A stretch of DNA of 64,000 nucleotides from JAGPUQ01 sp947084925 (GTDB lineage: Bacteria; Pseudomonadota; Gammaproteobacteria; Pseudomonadales; Porticoccaceae). How positions within the stretch are numbered: position 1 is the first letter of the stretch; each line of letters begins with the position of its first letter. The stretch spans positions 1 through 64,000 of the forward strand of contig CAMTUJ010000016.1 of the NCBI GenBank assembly GCA_947084925.1, read 5' to 3'. Shown here one piece after another: positions 45,401 through 54,805 of the stretch. The translations under genes and the position numbers were made by a program. The notes beneath the pieces were generated by a model, which was given only the letters and a program-made list of their open reading frames with translations, searched no databases and was not told where the DNA came from.

Positions 45401-46765
45401 CTACCCATCGAGCGCGGCCAGCGCCTCGGCGAGGTGGCGCACACCGACCACCTCCATACCCGCCGGCGCCTGCTTGGGAGCATTGCCAGCCGGGACAATC
45501 GCGCGGGTAAAGCCGTGCTTGGCGGCCTCCCGCAGCCGCTCCTGGCCGCCGGGCACTGGGCGGATCTCGCCGGCCAGGCCGATCTCGCCGAACGCCACCA
45601 GTTGCCGCGACAGCGGACGGTCGCGAAAGCTCGACACCACCGCGAACAGCACCGCCAGATCGGCGCCGGTCTCCAGCACCCGCACGCCGCCCACCACGTT
45701 GGCGAACACGTCCTGATCGCCCACCATCAGGCCGCCGTGGCGGTGCAGCACGGCGAGCAGCATGGCCAGCCGGTTGCCATCGAGTCCGACGGTAACCCGC
45801 CGGGGATTGCCGAGCGCGCTCGCGTCCACCAGCGCCTGCACTTCGACCAGCAGCGGCCGGGTGCCCTCCCAGACCACCATCACCACGCTGCCGGCGGCGG
45901 TCTCCTCACCGCGCTGCAGGAAGATCGCCGAGGGGTTGGCGACCTCGCGCAGGCCGCGGTCGGTCATCGCGAAGACGCCGAGCTCGTTGACCGCGCCGAA
46001 GCGGTTCTTGTGACTGCGCAGGGTGCGAAAACGGCTGTCGTCGGAAGCTTCCAGCATCAGCGAGCAGTCGATCATGTGTTCCAGCACCTTGGGACCGGCG
46101 AGCGCGCCCTCCTTGGTGACGTGGCCCACCAGGAACAGCGCCATGCCGGTCTGCTTGGCCAGCCGCACCAGTTGCGCCGCACTTTCGCGCACCTGCGACA
46201 CGGTGCCGGGCGCGGCGCTGAGTTCGGCGCAGTGCAGCACCTGCACCGAGTCCACCACCATCACCCGGGGCGCGCGGCGCAGCGCGGTGGCGCAGATGGT
46301 CTCGGTGGCGGTCTCCGCCATGATCTCGACCCGATCCAGGGGCAGCCCCAGGCGCCGCGCGCGCAGCGCCACCTGCTGGGGCGATTCCTCGCCGGTGACA
46401 TAGAGCGCCGGCACCCGTGCGCCCAGTTCGCACAGAGCCTGGAGCAACAAGGTGCTCTTGCCGGCGCCGGGCTCGCCGCCCATGAGGACGCAGGAGCCCG
46501 CCACCAGACCGCCGCCCAGCACCAGATCCAGCTCCGCAAAGCCGGTGGCCAGGCGCGGTTCCGCCGCCACCTCGACATCCGCGAGGCGCACGACCGCACC
46601 GTCCGCCGCGCCCGCGAAGCCCCGCGTCGCGCCGCCGGTCACCGCCGCGAGGCGGATTTCGGCAAGCGTATTCCAGGCGCCGCAATCGCCGCACTGGCCC
46701 TGCCATTTGCCGAATTCGGCGCCGCAGTCGCCGCAGACGTAGGCGCTCGCCGGTCTCTTCGCCAC
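45401..46765 (-). CDS. radA: DNA repair protein RadA
   Basis: This 454-residue branch-migration helicase acts with RecA in recombination. The start is taken at GTG 46765, preceded by GGGAGAGG, because RadA begins with an AKRP..YVC-type sequence; an ATG nine codons upstream is the alternative. A C4 zinc finger (CGDCG and CGDCG pairs) is at residues about 11-30, Walker A GGEPGAGKST near 95, the RadA-specific HKNRFGAVNE near 250 and a C-terminal Lon-protease-like domain. Full length. It is divergent from the DnaT-like gene. Confidence 0.95.
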   Translation of the reverse strand: MAKRPASAYVCGDCGAEFGKWQGQCGDCGAWNTLAEIRLAAVTGGATRGFAGAADGAVVRLADVEVAAEPRLATGFAELDLVLGGGLVAGSCVLMGGEPGAGKSTLLLQALCELGARVPALYVTGEESPQQVALRARRLGLPLDRVEIMAETATETICATALRRAPRVMVVDSVQVLHCAELSAAPGTVSQVRESAAQLVRLAKQTGMALFLVGHVTKEGALAGPKVLEHMIDCSLMLEASDDSRFRTLRSHKNRFGAVNELGVFAMTDRGLREVANPSAIFLQRGEETAAGSVVMVVWEGTRPLLVEVQALVDASALGNPRRVTVGLDGNRLAMLLAVLHRHGGLMVGDQDVFANVVGGVRVLETGADLAVLFAVVSSFRDRPLSRQLVAFGEIGLAGEIRPVPGGQERLREAAKHGFTRAIVPAGNAPKQAPAGMEVVGVRHLAEALAALDG

Positions 46766-46888
46766 GCTGGCCTCTCCCGTGAATGGCGGCATCCTAGCAG
46801 GTTGCCGATGTCCACAAATTCTCCGGCAGCGGGAACCGCCGACGGCGGGGGGCGCGGTCCGCAACGGCGATCTGCTAAAGTGGCCGCC

Positions 46889-47968
46889 ATGTCCCTGATC
46901 CCCGAAAAGCCGCTTCTTTTCTTCCCCCATGTGGCGGTGACCCTGGGGCTGCACGAAGCCATCCTGCTGCAAACCCTGAAGGAAATCGCCTGCCACCAAC
47001 CCGCCGAGGAGCGCAACGGCTTCCGCTGGGTGGAGATTGCGGGGGCCAGTCTGCTGGCATTGCTGCCGTTCTGGAGCGAGGCGGAATTGCAGAACCTCAC
47101 CGCCAAACTGCGCGAACAGGGGATCCTGCTGATCGGCGGCGCACCCCTGTCCGCGACCGGCCGCTGGCGCTTCGCCTTCAACGAGCAGCGCGCCGGCGCC
47201 GCCCGTAGCGCCGACCGCGCCACCAACGTGCAGCCGATTCGCGGCGACTGGCAACCGGAGCGCGACCTGCTGGCGCAGCTCGCCCAGTACGGTATCCCCG
47301 GCGCGTTCGCCCTCGCCCAGGTGCCCGAATTCGTCACCTACTGGAGCGAACGCGGCGAGCCGCGCCACAGTTGGGGCGCGAAATTCATCAAGCAGGTCTT
47401 GCGCTGCTGGCGCGAACAGGAAACCGTGCAGACGCGCCGCGATCAGGAAGTGCCGATGACCGCGGACTGGCAGCCCGGCGTCGATGCCATGGAAATCCTG
47501 GTCCGCGCCGACATCAACCGCAATTTCATCGAGGATGCCGTGCCCGAGTTCGTCCTCTACTGGCGCGACCGCGGCACCCTGTCGAGCACCTGGAACTCCC
47601 AGTTCGTTCAGCATGTGCGCCGCCAGTGGGCGCGCTACACCACCACGCTGGCCAACGACACCACACCCCGAGCCATGGTCCCCGACTGGCTGCCCGACCC
47701 CGCGGTCTACGACGTGCTCGCCATGGCGGGCATCGGGCAGGACTTCGGCGCCAGCCTGGTTCCGGAATTCATCCTCTACTGGCAGGAAAGCGGCGCCGTC
47801 CTCAACACCTGGAACACCAAGTTTCTGCAGTACGTCAAACGGCAATGGGCCCAGCGCAACACTACGACGGAAGTGCGACATGCAACACGGCAAGCACCTG
47901 GCAGAACAGGCAGCACGCGATCTCGCGACCTCGTCGAAGAACTCAGCGACCGCAGTTGGGCCGGCTGA
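46889..47968 (+). CDS. DnaT-like primosomal protein with three tandem DnaT domains
   Basis: From the ATG at 46889 the protein has 359 residues. The N-terminal 110 residues form a winged-helix-like region. Three copies of the DnaT ssDNA-binding domain follow at about residues 122-178, 196-252 and 274-330. Each begins DWQP or DWLP, contains VPEFVTYW, VPEFVLYW or VPEFILYW, and ends W(G/N)xxFxxxVxRxW. E. coli DnaT has a single such domain. The 3' end overlaps the next gene, a lambda P-like protein, by 89 bases. Together they could form a replicative-helicase loading pair. Confidence 0.82.
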   Translation: MSLIPEKPLLFFPHVAVTLGLHEAILLQTLKEIACHQPAEERNGFRWVEIAGASLLALLPFWSEAELQNLTAKLREQGILLIGGAPLSATGRWRFAFNEQRAGAARSADRATNVQPIRGDWQPERDLLAQLAQYGIPGAFALAQVPEFVTYWSERGEPRHSWGAKFIKQVLRCWREQETVQTRRDQEVPMTADWQPGVDAMEILVRADINRNFIEDAVPEFVLYWRDRGTLSSTWNSQFVQHVRRQWARYTTTLANDTTPRAMVPDWLPDPAVYDVLAMAGIGQDFGASLVPEFILYWQESGAVLNTWNTKFLQYVKRQWAQRNTTTEVRHATRQAPGRTGSTRSRDLVEELSDRSWAG

Positions 47969-48539
47969 AAGGCCGCTCCCCGATCCGGCGCTGATCGACG
48001 CCATCAACCAGGCCTTCGCGCTGTTCCGCGTCAACTACCACAACCAGTTTTACAGCGCCTTTGCCGACACCACGCTGCTCGACCAGGCCAAGCGCCTGTG
48101 GCTCGACAGCCTGCGCCATGTCGGTCCCGGGCCGGTGCTCGCCGCCGCCCGCGCACTGATCGAGCAAGAGGACTATCTGCCCACCCTGCGCAAGATGCTC
48201 GCCGCCTGCGAGGACCAGTTGGCGGCGCAGGGCCTGCCGCGTCCCCGCGAAGCCTACCGCGAAGCCTGCAACGCGCCCCGCCCCAAGGACGCCCAGCGCT
48301 GGTCGCACCCGGCGGTCTACCACGCCGGTCGCGCCCTGGGCTGGTACGACTTGGCGACACGGCCCGAAAGCGTGACCTGGCCGGAATTCCAGCGCGCCTA
48401 CCGCGACTGCTGCCGCCGTGCGCTGGCCGGCGAGGACCTGAGCATTCCGGCACCGCCCGAACCGATGCCAACGCCGCCGCTCAGCCGGGAAGAAGGCTCC
48501 AAACGGCTGCACGAACTGCGCCGCCAACTGGAGTCCTGA
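47880..48539 (+). CDS. Replication protein P (lambda P-like) family protein
   Basis: This 219-residue protein starts at the ATG 47880, inside the 3' end of the DnaT-like gene. The segment ALIDAINQAFALFRVNYHNQFYSAF, the later AKRLWLDSLRHVGP, and the C-terminal WPEFQRAYRDCCRRALAGE fit the replication protein P family that includes the phage lambda helicase loader. No ATPase motif is present, as expected. It lies in a chromosomal setting between radA and aceK with no phage structural genes, so it looks domesticated. aceK begins 4 bases later. Confidence 0.78.
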   Translation: MQHGKHLAEQAARDLATSSKNSATAVGPAERPLPDPALIDAINQAFALFRVNYHNQFYSAFADTTLLDQAKRLWLDSLRHVGPGPVLAAARALIEQEDYLPTLRKMLAACEDQLAAQGLPRPREAYREACNAPRPKDAQRWSHPAVYHAGRALGWYDLATRPESVTWPEFQRAYRDCCRRALAGEDLSIPAPPEPMPTPPLSREEGSKRLHELRRQLES

Positions 48540-48543
48540 GCGC

Positions 48544-50322
48544 GTGCGAACGACCGCCGTGCGAACCGCCGCGACCGCGGGCCCGCTGCGCAACAGCGCC
48601 GCGCGGCGCATGGCGAAAACCATCTACAACGGCTTTCACAGCTATTTCGCCGATTTCCAGAACATCACCATGGGCGCCAAGGCGCGCTTCGAAAAAGCCG
48701 ACTGGCACGCCGTGCAAAGCGCGAATCAGGATCGCATCGAGCTGTATAAAAGCAAGGTGCGGATGGCGGCGGAGCTGCTCGGCACGGTAACCAATCGGGA
48801 CGTCACCGAACTCGACCTCTGGCGCCAGACCAAGGACGTCTACACCCGCCTGGTGGCCGGCGCGCCGAACTTTGAAATCGCCGAAACTTTTTTCAACTCG
48901 GTGTTCGGACTCATCAACGATCACGACAAGATCGACGACGCCCTGATCTATGTGTTTTCGTCCCAGCACAAGCAGTTGCCCGGCAGCGAATACAGCATTT
49001 ATGTGCGCTACGAAAACCAGTCCGCGCCGGGCGCGCTGTTCCGGCAGATCCTGCTCGATGCCGAATTTTCGGTGCCCTGGGAGGATATCGACCGGGATGC
49101 GGACACCATCGCCGCCGCGTTCATGGAGGAAGCCGAGCCCGAGATCAGCAGCAAGTTTCACCAACTGAAATTCGACCTGCTGGAATCCGTGTTTTACCGC
49201 GGCAAGGCGGCCTATCTGATCGGTCGCATCGTCGATGGCTATCGCTCGCTGCCGCTGGTGCTGGCCGTGCTCAACAACGAGGCGGGCGGTCTGCTGATCG
49301 ACGCGGCGATTTTCAATCGCGCCGAAATGAGCGTGATCTTCAGCTTCGCCCGCGCGCATTTCATGGTGGATGCGCCGCTGCCCTATCAGTACCTGCATTT
49401 TCTCAAACAACTGTTGCCCCACAAGGGCGACTATGAGGTCTACACCAGCCTGGGCTTTACCAAGCACGCCAAGACCGAGTTCTATCGGGAATTTGTCCAG
49501 CACCTCAAGACATCCCAGGACCAGTTCGTCGCCGCACCCGGCATCAAGGGCATGGTGATGACGGTATTCACCCTGCCTTCGTACGACATCGTGTTCAAGA
49601 TGATCAAGGACCGCTTCGACTACCCCAAGGAAGTCACTCGGGAAGTCGTGCGCGAAAAATACCGGCTGGTGTCCCGCCACGACCGCATCGGCCGCATGGC
49701 CGACACCCAGGAATTCCACAACCTGAGCTTTCCGCTGCACCGCTTTTCCGCCGCGCTGTTGGAGGAGTTACGCGCCACGGCACCGTCGCTGCTGCACATC
49801 ACCGGCGACCGACTCATCATCCACCACCTCTACACCGAGCGGCGCATGACCCCGCTTAATCTCTATCTACGAACTGCGGATGAAACGGAAACCCGCAACG
49901 TCATCGACGAATACGGCAACGCCATCAAACAGCTCGCGGCGGCGAACATCTTTCCCGGCGACATGCTGCTGAAAAATTTCGGCGTCACCCGCCACGGTCG
50001 CGTGGTGTTCTACGATTACGATGAAATCTGCTATCTCACCGACTGCAACTTCCGTCACCTGCCCGAACCCCGGAACGAGGAGCAGGCCTTGTCGGCCAGG
50101 CCCTGGTACACGGTGGGACCAAACGATGTTTTCCCGGAGGAATTCCGGCTGTTTTTTTCCGGCAATCCGCTGGCGCGGCGCTTTTTCGAGGAACTGCACA
50201 GCGACATTTACACGCCGGAATTCTGGCAGGGAATCCAGGCCGAGATTCGCGCCGGCAAGATCGTCGATGTGTTTCCCTATCGCCGCAAACGACGTTTTTC
50301 CGAGCGGGCGCGGGCAGCCTGA
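48544..50322 (+). CDS. aceK: Isocitrate dehydrogenase kinase/phosphatase
   Basis: This 592-residue bifunctional enzyme phosphorylates and dephosphorylates isocitrate dehydrogenase to divert carbon into the glyoxylate shunt. The N-terminal regulatory half has NGFHSYFADFQNIT near residue 29. The C-terminal kinase half shows the ATP-binding region (YPKEVTREVVREKY near 360), RRMTPLNLYL near 434, GDMLLKNFGVTRHGRVVFYDYDEI near 472-495 and FPEEF near 535. The start is GTG 48544. No aceA or aceB is adjacent. Confidence 0.96.
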   Translation: MRTTAVRTAATAGPLRNSAARRMAKTIYNGFHSYFADFQNITMGAKARFEKADWHAVQSANQDRIELYKSKVRMAAELLGTVTNRDVTELDLWRQTKDVYTRLVAGAPNFEIAETFFNSVFGLINDHDKIDDALIYVFSSQHKQLPGSEYSIYVRYENQSAPGALFRQILLDAEFSVPWEDIDRDADTIAAAFMEEAEPEISSKFHQLKFDLLESVFYRGKAAYLIGRIVDGYRSLPLVLAVLNNEAGGLLIDAAIFNRAEMSVIFSFARAHFMVDAPLPYQYLHFLKQLLPHKGDYEVYTSLGFTKHAKTEFYREFVQHLKTSQDQFVAAPGIKGMVMTVFTLPSYDIVFKMIKDRFDYPKEVTREVVREKYRLVSRHDRIGRMADTQEFHNLSFPLHRFSAALLEELRATAPSLLHITGDRLIIHHLYTERRMTPLNLYLRTADETETRNVIDEYGNAIKQLAAANIFPGDMLLKNFGVTRHGRVVFYDYDEICYLTDCNFRHLPEPRNEEQALSARPWYTVGPNDVFPEEFRLFFSGNPLARRFFEELHSDIYTPEFWQGIQAEIRAGKIVDVFPYRRKRRFSERARAA

Positions 50323-50457
50323 AATCGCCTGCGGGCGAAACGGGAGCTCAAAGACGTGATGCCGCCTGGCGCGTCGTCACGCACCAGTGTCGGGGCTACG
50401 CTCTTGCGTCCACCGGGCAACATCAGTCCTTTCGGGTACCATCGGGGTTGGGGCGCT

Positions 50458-51231
50458 TCAAGGAAGCTCGGCGTCACCCGTCCAGTCCCCAGGCGCGTCA
50501 CTTTCGCCCTGCCTCCAGGGAAACTTCCGTATCCGAATATCCTCGCGCTTGTCCTGCGGCCATACGGATACCTCCACCTCCCGGGGTGAAAATCCAGGCG
50601 GGATGGCGAGCGTCCCTTCAAAAAACTTGAAGTAGCGGAACGACAACGGCACCACCGTCTTGGCCACTCCTTCATCGAGGGCGGCCAGCGTGTAAGTGAC
50701 AGCTTTTCCAGCCTCGTCACCGAACAACACGACTTTCAGGCTCACTTTCATCGGCTCGCGCAGATTGACGTTCTGACGCACCACCAGGCGGTAATCGTAT
50801 TGTCCGGGACTGTCCGCGGGTGTCGCGCGCCAGTGCTCGATATGCAGTCCCTTGACGCTGCTGTCCTGGAGCAGGAGCAGGCGGTAAAGATTGAGTTCTT
50901 CCTTGCTCGCGGCCAACCGCTGTTCCAGATCCGCCATCATGTGCCGCACCTGCTCCATGCTCTTCCAGTCGACCTGGGCCGCCAGCATCCGGTTGGCCAG
51001 CTGTTGATCCAGATAGGCGCTGCGCTCCCGCTCACTCGCCAGGCGCGCCGCCAACTCCCTGATCATCGCCCCTTGCTCGCCGGCACCCCCGCTACTCCAC
51101 CGGGAACCGGCGGCAAACCCCGCCAGGACGCCAGCGGCCAGCATCAGCGCCACGACGAACCCCGGCCGTCGCCGCCAGCTACTTCGCGCGGCAAGAAAAA
51201 GCTGCCTGATCCCCTGGACAAAATCCTTCAA
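50458..51231 (-). CDS. DUF6776 family membrane-anchored coiled-coil protein
   Basis: This 257-residue protein has one N-terminal transmembrane segment (about residues 25-42, FVVALMLAAGVLAGFAAG), a coiled coil (55-115), and a C-terminal beta-rich domain with LHIEHWRATPADSPGQYDYRLVV and FKFFEGTLAIPPGF, matching DUF6776. It overlaps the argC stop by 4 bases (ATGA), so it is coupled to argC. The topology suggests that most of it lies in the periplasm. Function is unknown. Confidence 0.8.
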   Translation of the reverse strand: MKDFVQGIRQLFLAARSSWRRRPGFVVALMLAAGVLAGFAAGSRWSSGGAGEQGAMIRELAARLASERERSAYLDQQLANRMLAAQVDWKSMEQVRHMMADLEQRLAASKEELNLYRLLLLQDSSVKGLHIEHWRATPADSPGQYDYRLVVRQNVNLREPMKVSLKVVLFGDEAGKAVTYTLAALDEGVAKTVVPLSFRYFKFFEGTLAIPPGFSPREVEVSVWPQDKREDIRIRKFPWRQGESDAPGDWTGDAELP

Positions 51232-52259
51232 GGCAACAATGCCGGCGCGTCGAGCCCCAGGGTTTCGGGCAGGCCGAACAGGATGTTCATGTTTTGCACG
51301 GCCTGCCCGGAGGCTCCCTTGACCAGATTGTCTTCCACCACCATCACCACCACCTTGCGACGGTTCTGGGGACGCTGTACCGCGATGCGCACATAGTTGG
51401 AGCCGCGCACGCTGCGCGTCTGGGGATATTCACCCGCTGGCAGCACATCGACAAAAGGCTCATCCCGATAGCGCTGTTCGTAAAGCGCCTGGAGATCGAT
51501 ATCCGGCTCGATGAGCGTGGCATAGAGCGTCGAATGGATACCGCGAATGATCGGCAGCAGGTGCGGGACGAAGGTGAGCGCCACCTCGCCCCCGGCAATG
51601 TCGGCGAGGCCCTGCTCGATCTCCGGCAGGTGCCGATGCCCGCTGACGCCATAGGCCTTGAAGCTGTCGCCGGCCTCGGCGAGCAGATTGGGGATGCTCG
51701 CCTGACGCCCGGCGCCGCTCACCCCGGACGCCGCACTGGCGATGAGATCGCCGGTGTCCACGCGCCCGGTCTCCAGCAGTGGCAGAAAGCCCAGCAGCAC
51801 GCTGGTGGGATAGCAGCCCGGGCAGGCGATCAGGCGCGCCCCGCGAATGCGCGCGCGGTTGAATTCCGGCAGGCCGTAGACGGCTTCTTGCACGAGCTCC
51901 GGGCAGCCGTGGGGCTGTCCGTACCAGCGCTCCCAGAGCGGCACCGAGCGGATGCGGAAATCCGCGGAAAGATCGATGATTTTGACGCCGCGCTCCAGCA
52001 GCGCCGGCACCGACGCCTGGGCGACGCCGTGGGGAGTGGCGAAAAACACCAGATCGCAACCGGCTAGGCGCTCCACGTCGGGTTCGGAAAACGCCAGCTC
52101 CAGATGACCCCGCAGATTGGGGAAGATGTCGGCCACCGCCCGGCCGGCTTCCTGGCGCGACGTGATGGCCGCGATCTCGACCTCGGGATGCAGCACCAGC
52201 AGCCGCAGCAATTCGACCCCGGTGTACCCGGTTCCGCCGACAATTCCCACTTTAATCAT
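51228..52259 (-). CDS. argC: N-acetyl-gamma-glutamyl-phosphate reductase
   Basis: This 343-residue enzyme performs the third step of arginine synthesis, reducing N-acetylglutamyl phosphate with NADPH. The N terminus MIKVGIVGGTGYTGVELLRLL holds the nucleotide-binding GGTGYTG. The catalytic cysteine is in IACPGCYPTS near residue 148. GSNYVRIAV and the closing EDNLVKGASGQAVQNMN near 318 are typical. The start is the ATG at 52259; the longer open frame upstream is not conserved. It is followed by the overlapping DUF6776 gene and is divergent from hemJ. Confidence 0.96.
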   Translation of the reverse strand: MIKVGIVGGTGYTGVELLRLLVLHPEVEIAAITSRQEAGRAVADIFPNLRGHLELAFSEPDVERLAGCDLVFFATPHGVAQASVPALLERGVKIIDLSADFRIRSVPLWERWYGQPHGCPELVQEAVYGLPEFNRARIRGARLIACPGCYPTSVLLGFLPLLETGRVDTGDLIASAASGVSGAGRQASIPNLLAEAGDSFKAYGVSGHRHLPEIEQGLADIAGGEVALTFVPHLLPIIRGIHSTLYATLIEPDIDLQALYEQRYRDEPFVDVLPAGEYPQTRSVRGSNYVRIAVQRPQNRRKVVVMVVEDNLVKGASGQAVQNMNILFGLPETLGLDAPALLP

Positions 52260-52391
52260 GGTGTTAGGCCACTCCAACACATTGCGCGAGCGGGCCATGA
52301 TACTCCACCAGCCGGCCCGGCCGCCCTGACGCCAACCCCAACCTCGACCAAACTCCGGTACCATGTGCCTTTGCCCGCGCCGAGGTTGCCG

Positions 52392-52817
52392 ATGCCCGCG
52401 GAATGGATCGAAGCCCTGCATATCATCAGCGTGGTGTGCTGGTTTGCCGCGCTGTTTTATCTGCCCCGCCTGTTCGTCTACCACGCCATGGCGGAGGACC
52501 GGATCAGCATCGAGCGCTTCAAGATCATGGAGCGGAAACTCTCGCGCGGGATCGCCACGCCCGCGATGCTCGCGGCGCTGACCTTCGGCATCTGGCTGGC
52601 GAGTCTGGCGCCCGACTACTTGCACCAGGGCTGGTTCCTCGCCAAGGTGACGCTGGTGACCCTGCTGGTGATCTACCACCATGCCTGCCTGTATCTGCTG
52701 CGCCAGTTTCGCCATGACCGCAATACCCGCAGCCATGTCTTTTACCGCTGGTTCAACGAGATACCGGTACTTTTCCTGATTGCCATCGTGATTCTGGTGG
52801 TGGTGCGGCCCTTCTGA
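52392..52817 (+). CDS. hemJ: HemJ-type protoporphyrinogen IX oxidase
   Basis: This 141-residue protein with four transmembrane helices starts MPAEWIEALHIISVVCWFAALFYLPRLFVYHA. The conserved histidine in ALHIISVVCWFA (H10) and the later LAKVTLVTLLVIYHH fit HemJ (DUF4149/CopD-like UPF0093). It converts protoporphyrinogen IX to protoporphyrin IX. The neighbouring hemL and hemB genes support the assignment. The start was placed at the ATG 52392. Confidence 0.88.
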   Translation: MPAEWIEALHIISVVCWFAALFYLPRLFVYHAMAEDRISIERFKIMERKLSRGIATPAMLAALTFGIWLASLAPDYLHQGWFLAKVTLVTLLVIYHHACLYLLRQFRHDRNTRSHVFYRWFNEIPVLFLIAIVILVVVRPF

Positions 52818-52897
52818 CCCCGCGGACTTCGCGCGCGCAATTGGCCGTGCGAAGTCCGATCCACCATAATTCCGGCTCCCACTGCCGCGGAACCGCC

Positions 52898-54181
52898 ATG
52901 ACCCGCTCCGAGGACTGTTTCGCCGCCGCTCAACGCCACATTCCGGGTGGCGTCAACTCGCCGGTGCGCGCATTTCGGGCGGTGGGCGGCACCCCGGTAT
53001 TTTTCGCGCGCGCCGCAGGCCCGCGGCTCTACGACGTCGACGGCAACGGCTACCTCGACTATGTGCAGTCCTGGGGCCCCATGATCCTCGGCCACGGCCA
53101 CCCCGATGTGCTCGCCGCCATTCGTGCCCAACTCGAGCGCGGACTCACCTTCGGCGCGCCCACCGAGCTGGAAACCCGAATGGCGGACAGTCTGTGCGCG
53201 CGCGTTCCCGGGCTCGACCTGGTGCGCATGGTCAACTCGGGCACCGAGGCCACCATGAGCGCGATCCGCCTCGCGCGCGCCGCCACCGGCCGCGACCGCA
53301 TTCTCAAGTTCGAGGGTTGCTACCACGGCCATGGGGACTCGCTGCTGGTCAAGGCCGGCTCCGGCGCCCTGACCCTGGGCGTGCCCAGCTCGCCCGGGGT
53401 GCCGGCGGCGCTGGCGGCCCTCACCCTCACCCTCGACTACAACGACAGTGCCCAGGTGGAAGACGTGTTTGCCCGCGAAGGCGACACCATCGCGGGCATC
53501 ATCGTCGAGCCGGTGGCGGGCAACATGAACTGCGTGCCGCCCGAGCCGGGGTTTCTGGAAACCCTGCGCCGGGTCTGCGACCGCCACGGTGCCGTGCTGA
53601 TCTTCGACGAAGTGATGACCGGGTTTCGCGTCGGCCCCCGGGGCGCGGCCGGACGTTACGGCATCGCCCCGGACCTGATCACACTGGGCAAGGTGATCGG
53701 CGGCGGCATGCCGGTGGGCGCCTTCGGCGGGCGCGCCGACCTGATGACCCGGCTGGCCCCGCTCGGCCCGGTCTATCAGGCCGGCACCTTGTCCGGCAAC
53801 CCGGTCGCCATGGCGGCCGGGCTCGCGACGCTGGCGGCACTCGATGAGCCCGGCTTTTACGACCGGCTGTTCGCGCGCACCCGCGATCTCGCCGACGGTT
53901 TGCGCAACCGCGCCGCCGCCGCCGGGATCGCCATGACCACCAACAGCGTCGGCTCCATGTTCGGCTGCTTTTTCACCGCCGCGCCCGCGGTCACCAATTT
54001 CCGCCAGGTGATGGCCTGCGACACCGAGCGTTTCAACCGCTTCTTTCACGGCATGCTGAAACGCGGGATCTATCTGGCGCCCGCCGCCTATGAGGCCGGT
54101 TTCGTGTCCGGAGCCCACGGCGCCGCCGATATCGAGCAGACGCTGGATGCCGCCAGCGCCGTGTTCCACGAGGATTTTTGA
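52898..54181 (+). CDS. hemL: Glutamate-1-semialdehyde 2,1-aminomutase
   Basis: This 427-residue PLP enzyme makes 5-aminolevulinate in the C5 heme pathway. The N terminus has IPGGVNSPVRAF near residue 15; SGTEATMSAIRLARA (phosphate-binding) is near 120, FEGCYHGHGDSLL near 144, IFDEVMTGFR near 240 and the PLP lysine in LGKVIGGGMPVG near 266. Full length, starting at the ATG 52898. It lies 80 bases after hemJ and 3 bases before the Nudix gene. Confidence 0.97.
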   Translation: MTRSEDCFAAAQRHIPGGVNSPVRAFRAVGGTPVFFARAAGPRLYDVDGNGYLDYVQSWGPMILGHGHPDVLAAIRAQLERGLTFGAPTELETRMADSLCARVPGLDLVRMVNSGTEATMSAIRLARAATGRDRILKFEGCYHGHGDSLLVKAGSGALTLGVPSSPGVPAALAALTLTLDYNDSAQVEDVFAREGDTIAGIIVEPVAGNMNCVPPEPGFLETLRRVCDRHGAVLIFDEVMTGFRVGPRGAAGRYGIAPDLITLGKVIGGGMPVGAFGGRADLMTRLAPLGPVYQAGTLSGNPVAMAAGLATLAALDEPGFYDRLFARTRDLADGLRNRAAAAGIAMTTNSVGSMFGCFFTAAPAVTNFRQVMACDTERFNRFFHGMLKRGIYLAPAAYEAGFVSGAHGAADIEQTLDAASAVFHEDF

Positions 54182-54184
54182 ATC

Positions 54185-54805
54185 ATGCGCCCACGGCAGG
54201 TGTTTCACGCCTACCCGCAACCGGAACACCGCGACCTGCGCCTGCGCGAGCAGCGCCACTGCATCGCCTGCGGCGCACGTTGCGACACCCAGCCGATTGC
54301 CGGCGGACTGCGCTACCGTTGCCCGGTCTGCGGCGCGACCCAGTACCGCAATCCGGCGCCGGCGGTGGCGGTGCTGATCGCCGACGGCGACCGCTTCATT
54401 CTCGGCCGCCGCACCTCGAGCTCGCTCCAGCACGGGCTCTGGTGCCTGCCCTGCGGCTATGTGGAGTACGAGGAAGATCATCTCAGCGCGGCGGTGCGCG
54501 AGGTGCGCGAGGAAACCTCCCTCGAAGTGCGCATCGACGCCATCATCAGCGTGGTCACCAACTACCTGCAGCCGCAGGTTCACTCCCTGGTCACCGTGCT
54601 CAGCGCCTCGGTGATCGGCGGCACGCTGCAAGCCGGCGACGGCCTCTCCGAGGCGCGCTGGTTTCCCTATACCGGGGAGTTTCCCGAGATGGCATTCGAC
54701 GCCGACCGCCACATCATTTCGCGCTACTTCGAGACCGATCTCAAGGGCGCCCCGGTGGACCCGATTTATGCCCGTCCCCGAACCGAGGGAGTTGCTCATG
54801 ACTGA
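54185..54805 (+). CDS. Nudix hydrolase with N-terminal zinc ribbon
   Basis: This 206-residue protein opens with a rubredoxin-like zinc ribbon (CIACGARC at about residue 27-34, CPVCGATQYRNP at 46-57). The Nudix box GYVEYEEDHLSAAVREVREE follows near residue 92; the usual glycine of EExGU is replaced by serine (EETSL). NudC-like zinc-ribbon hydrolases act on NAD(H) or other nucleoside diphosphate derivatives, but the substrate here is not determined. It overlaps the start of hemB by 8 bases and is part of the heme cluster. Confidence 0.88.
   Translation: MRPRQVFHAYPQPEHRDLRLREQRHCIACGARCDTQPIAGGLRYRCPVCGATQYRNPAPAVAVLIADGDRFILGRRTSSSLQHGLWCLPCGYVEYEEDHLSAAVREVREETSLEVRIDAIISVVTNYLQPQVHSLVTVLSASVIGGTLQAGDGLSEARWFPYTGEFPEMAFDADRHIISRYFETDLKGAPVDPIYARPRTEGVAHD

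Noticed and set aside
45434..46888. Upstream extension of the DnaT-like frame across radA.
   Set aside because: It is antisense to radA; the protein similarity begins at the ATG 46889.
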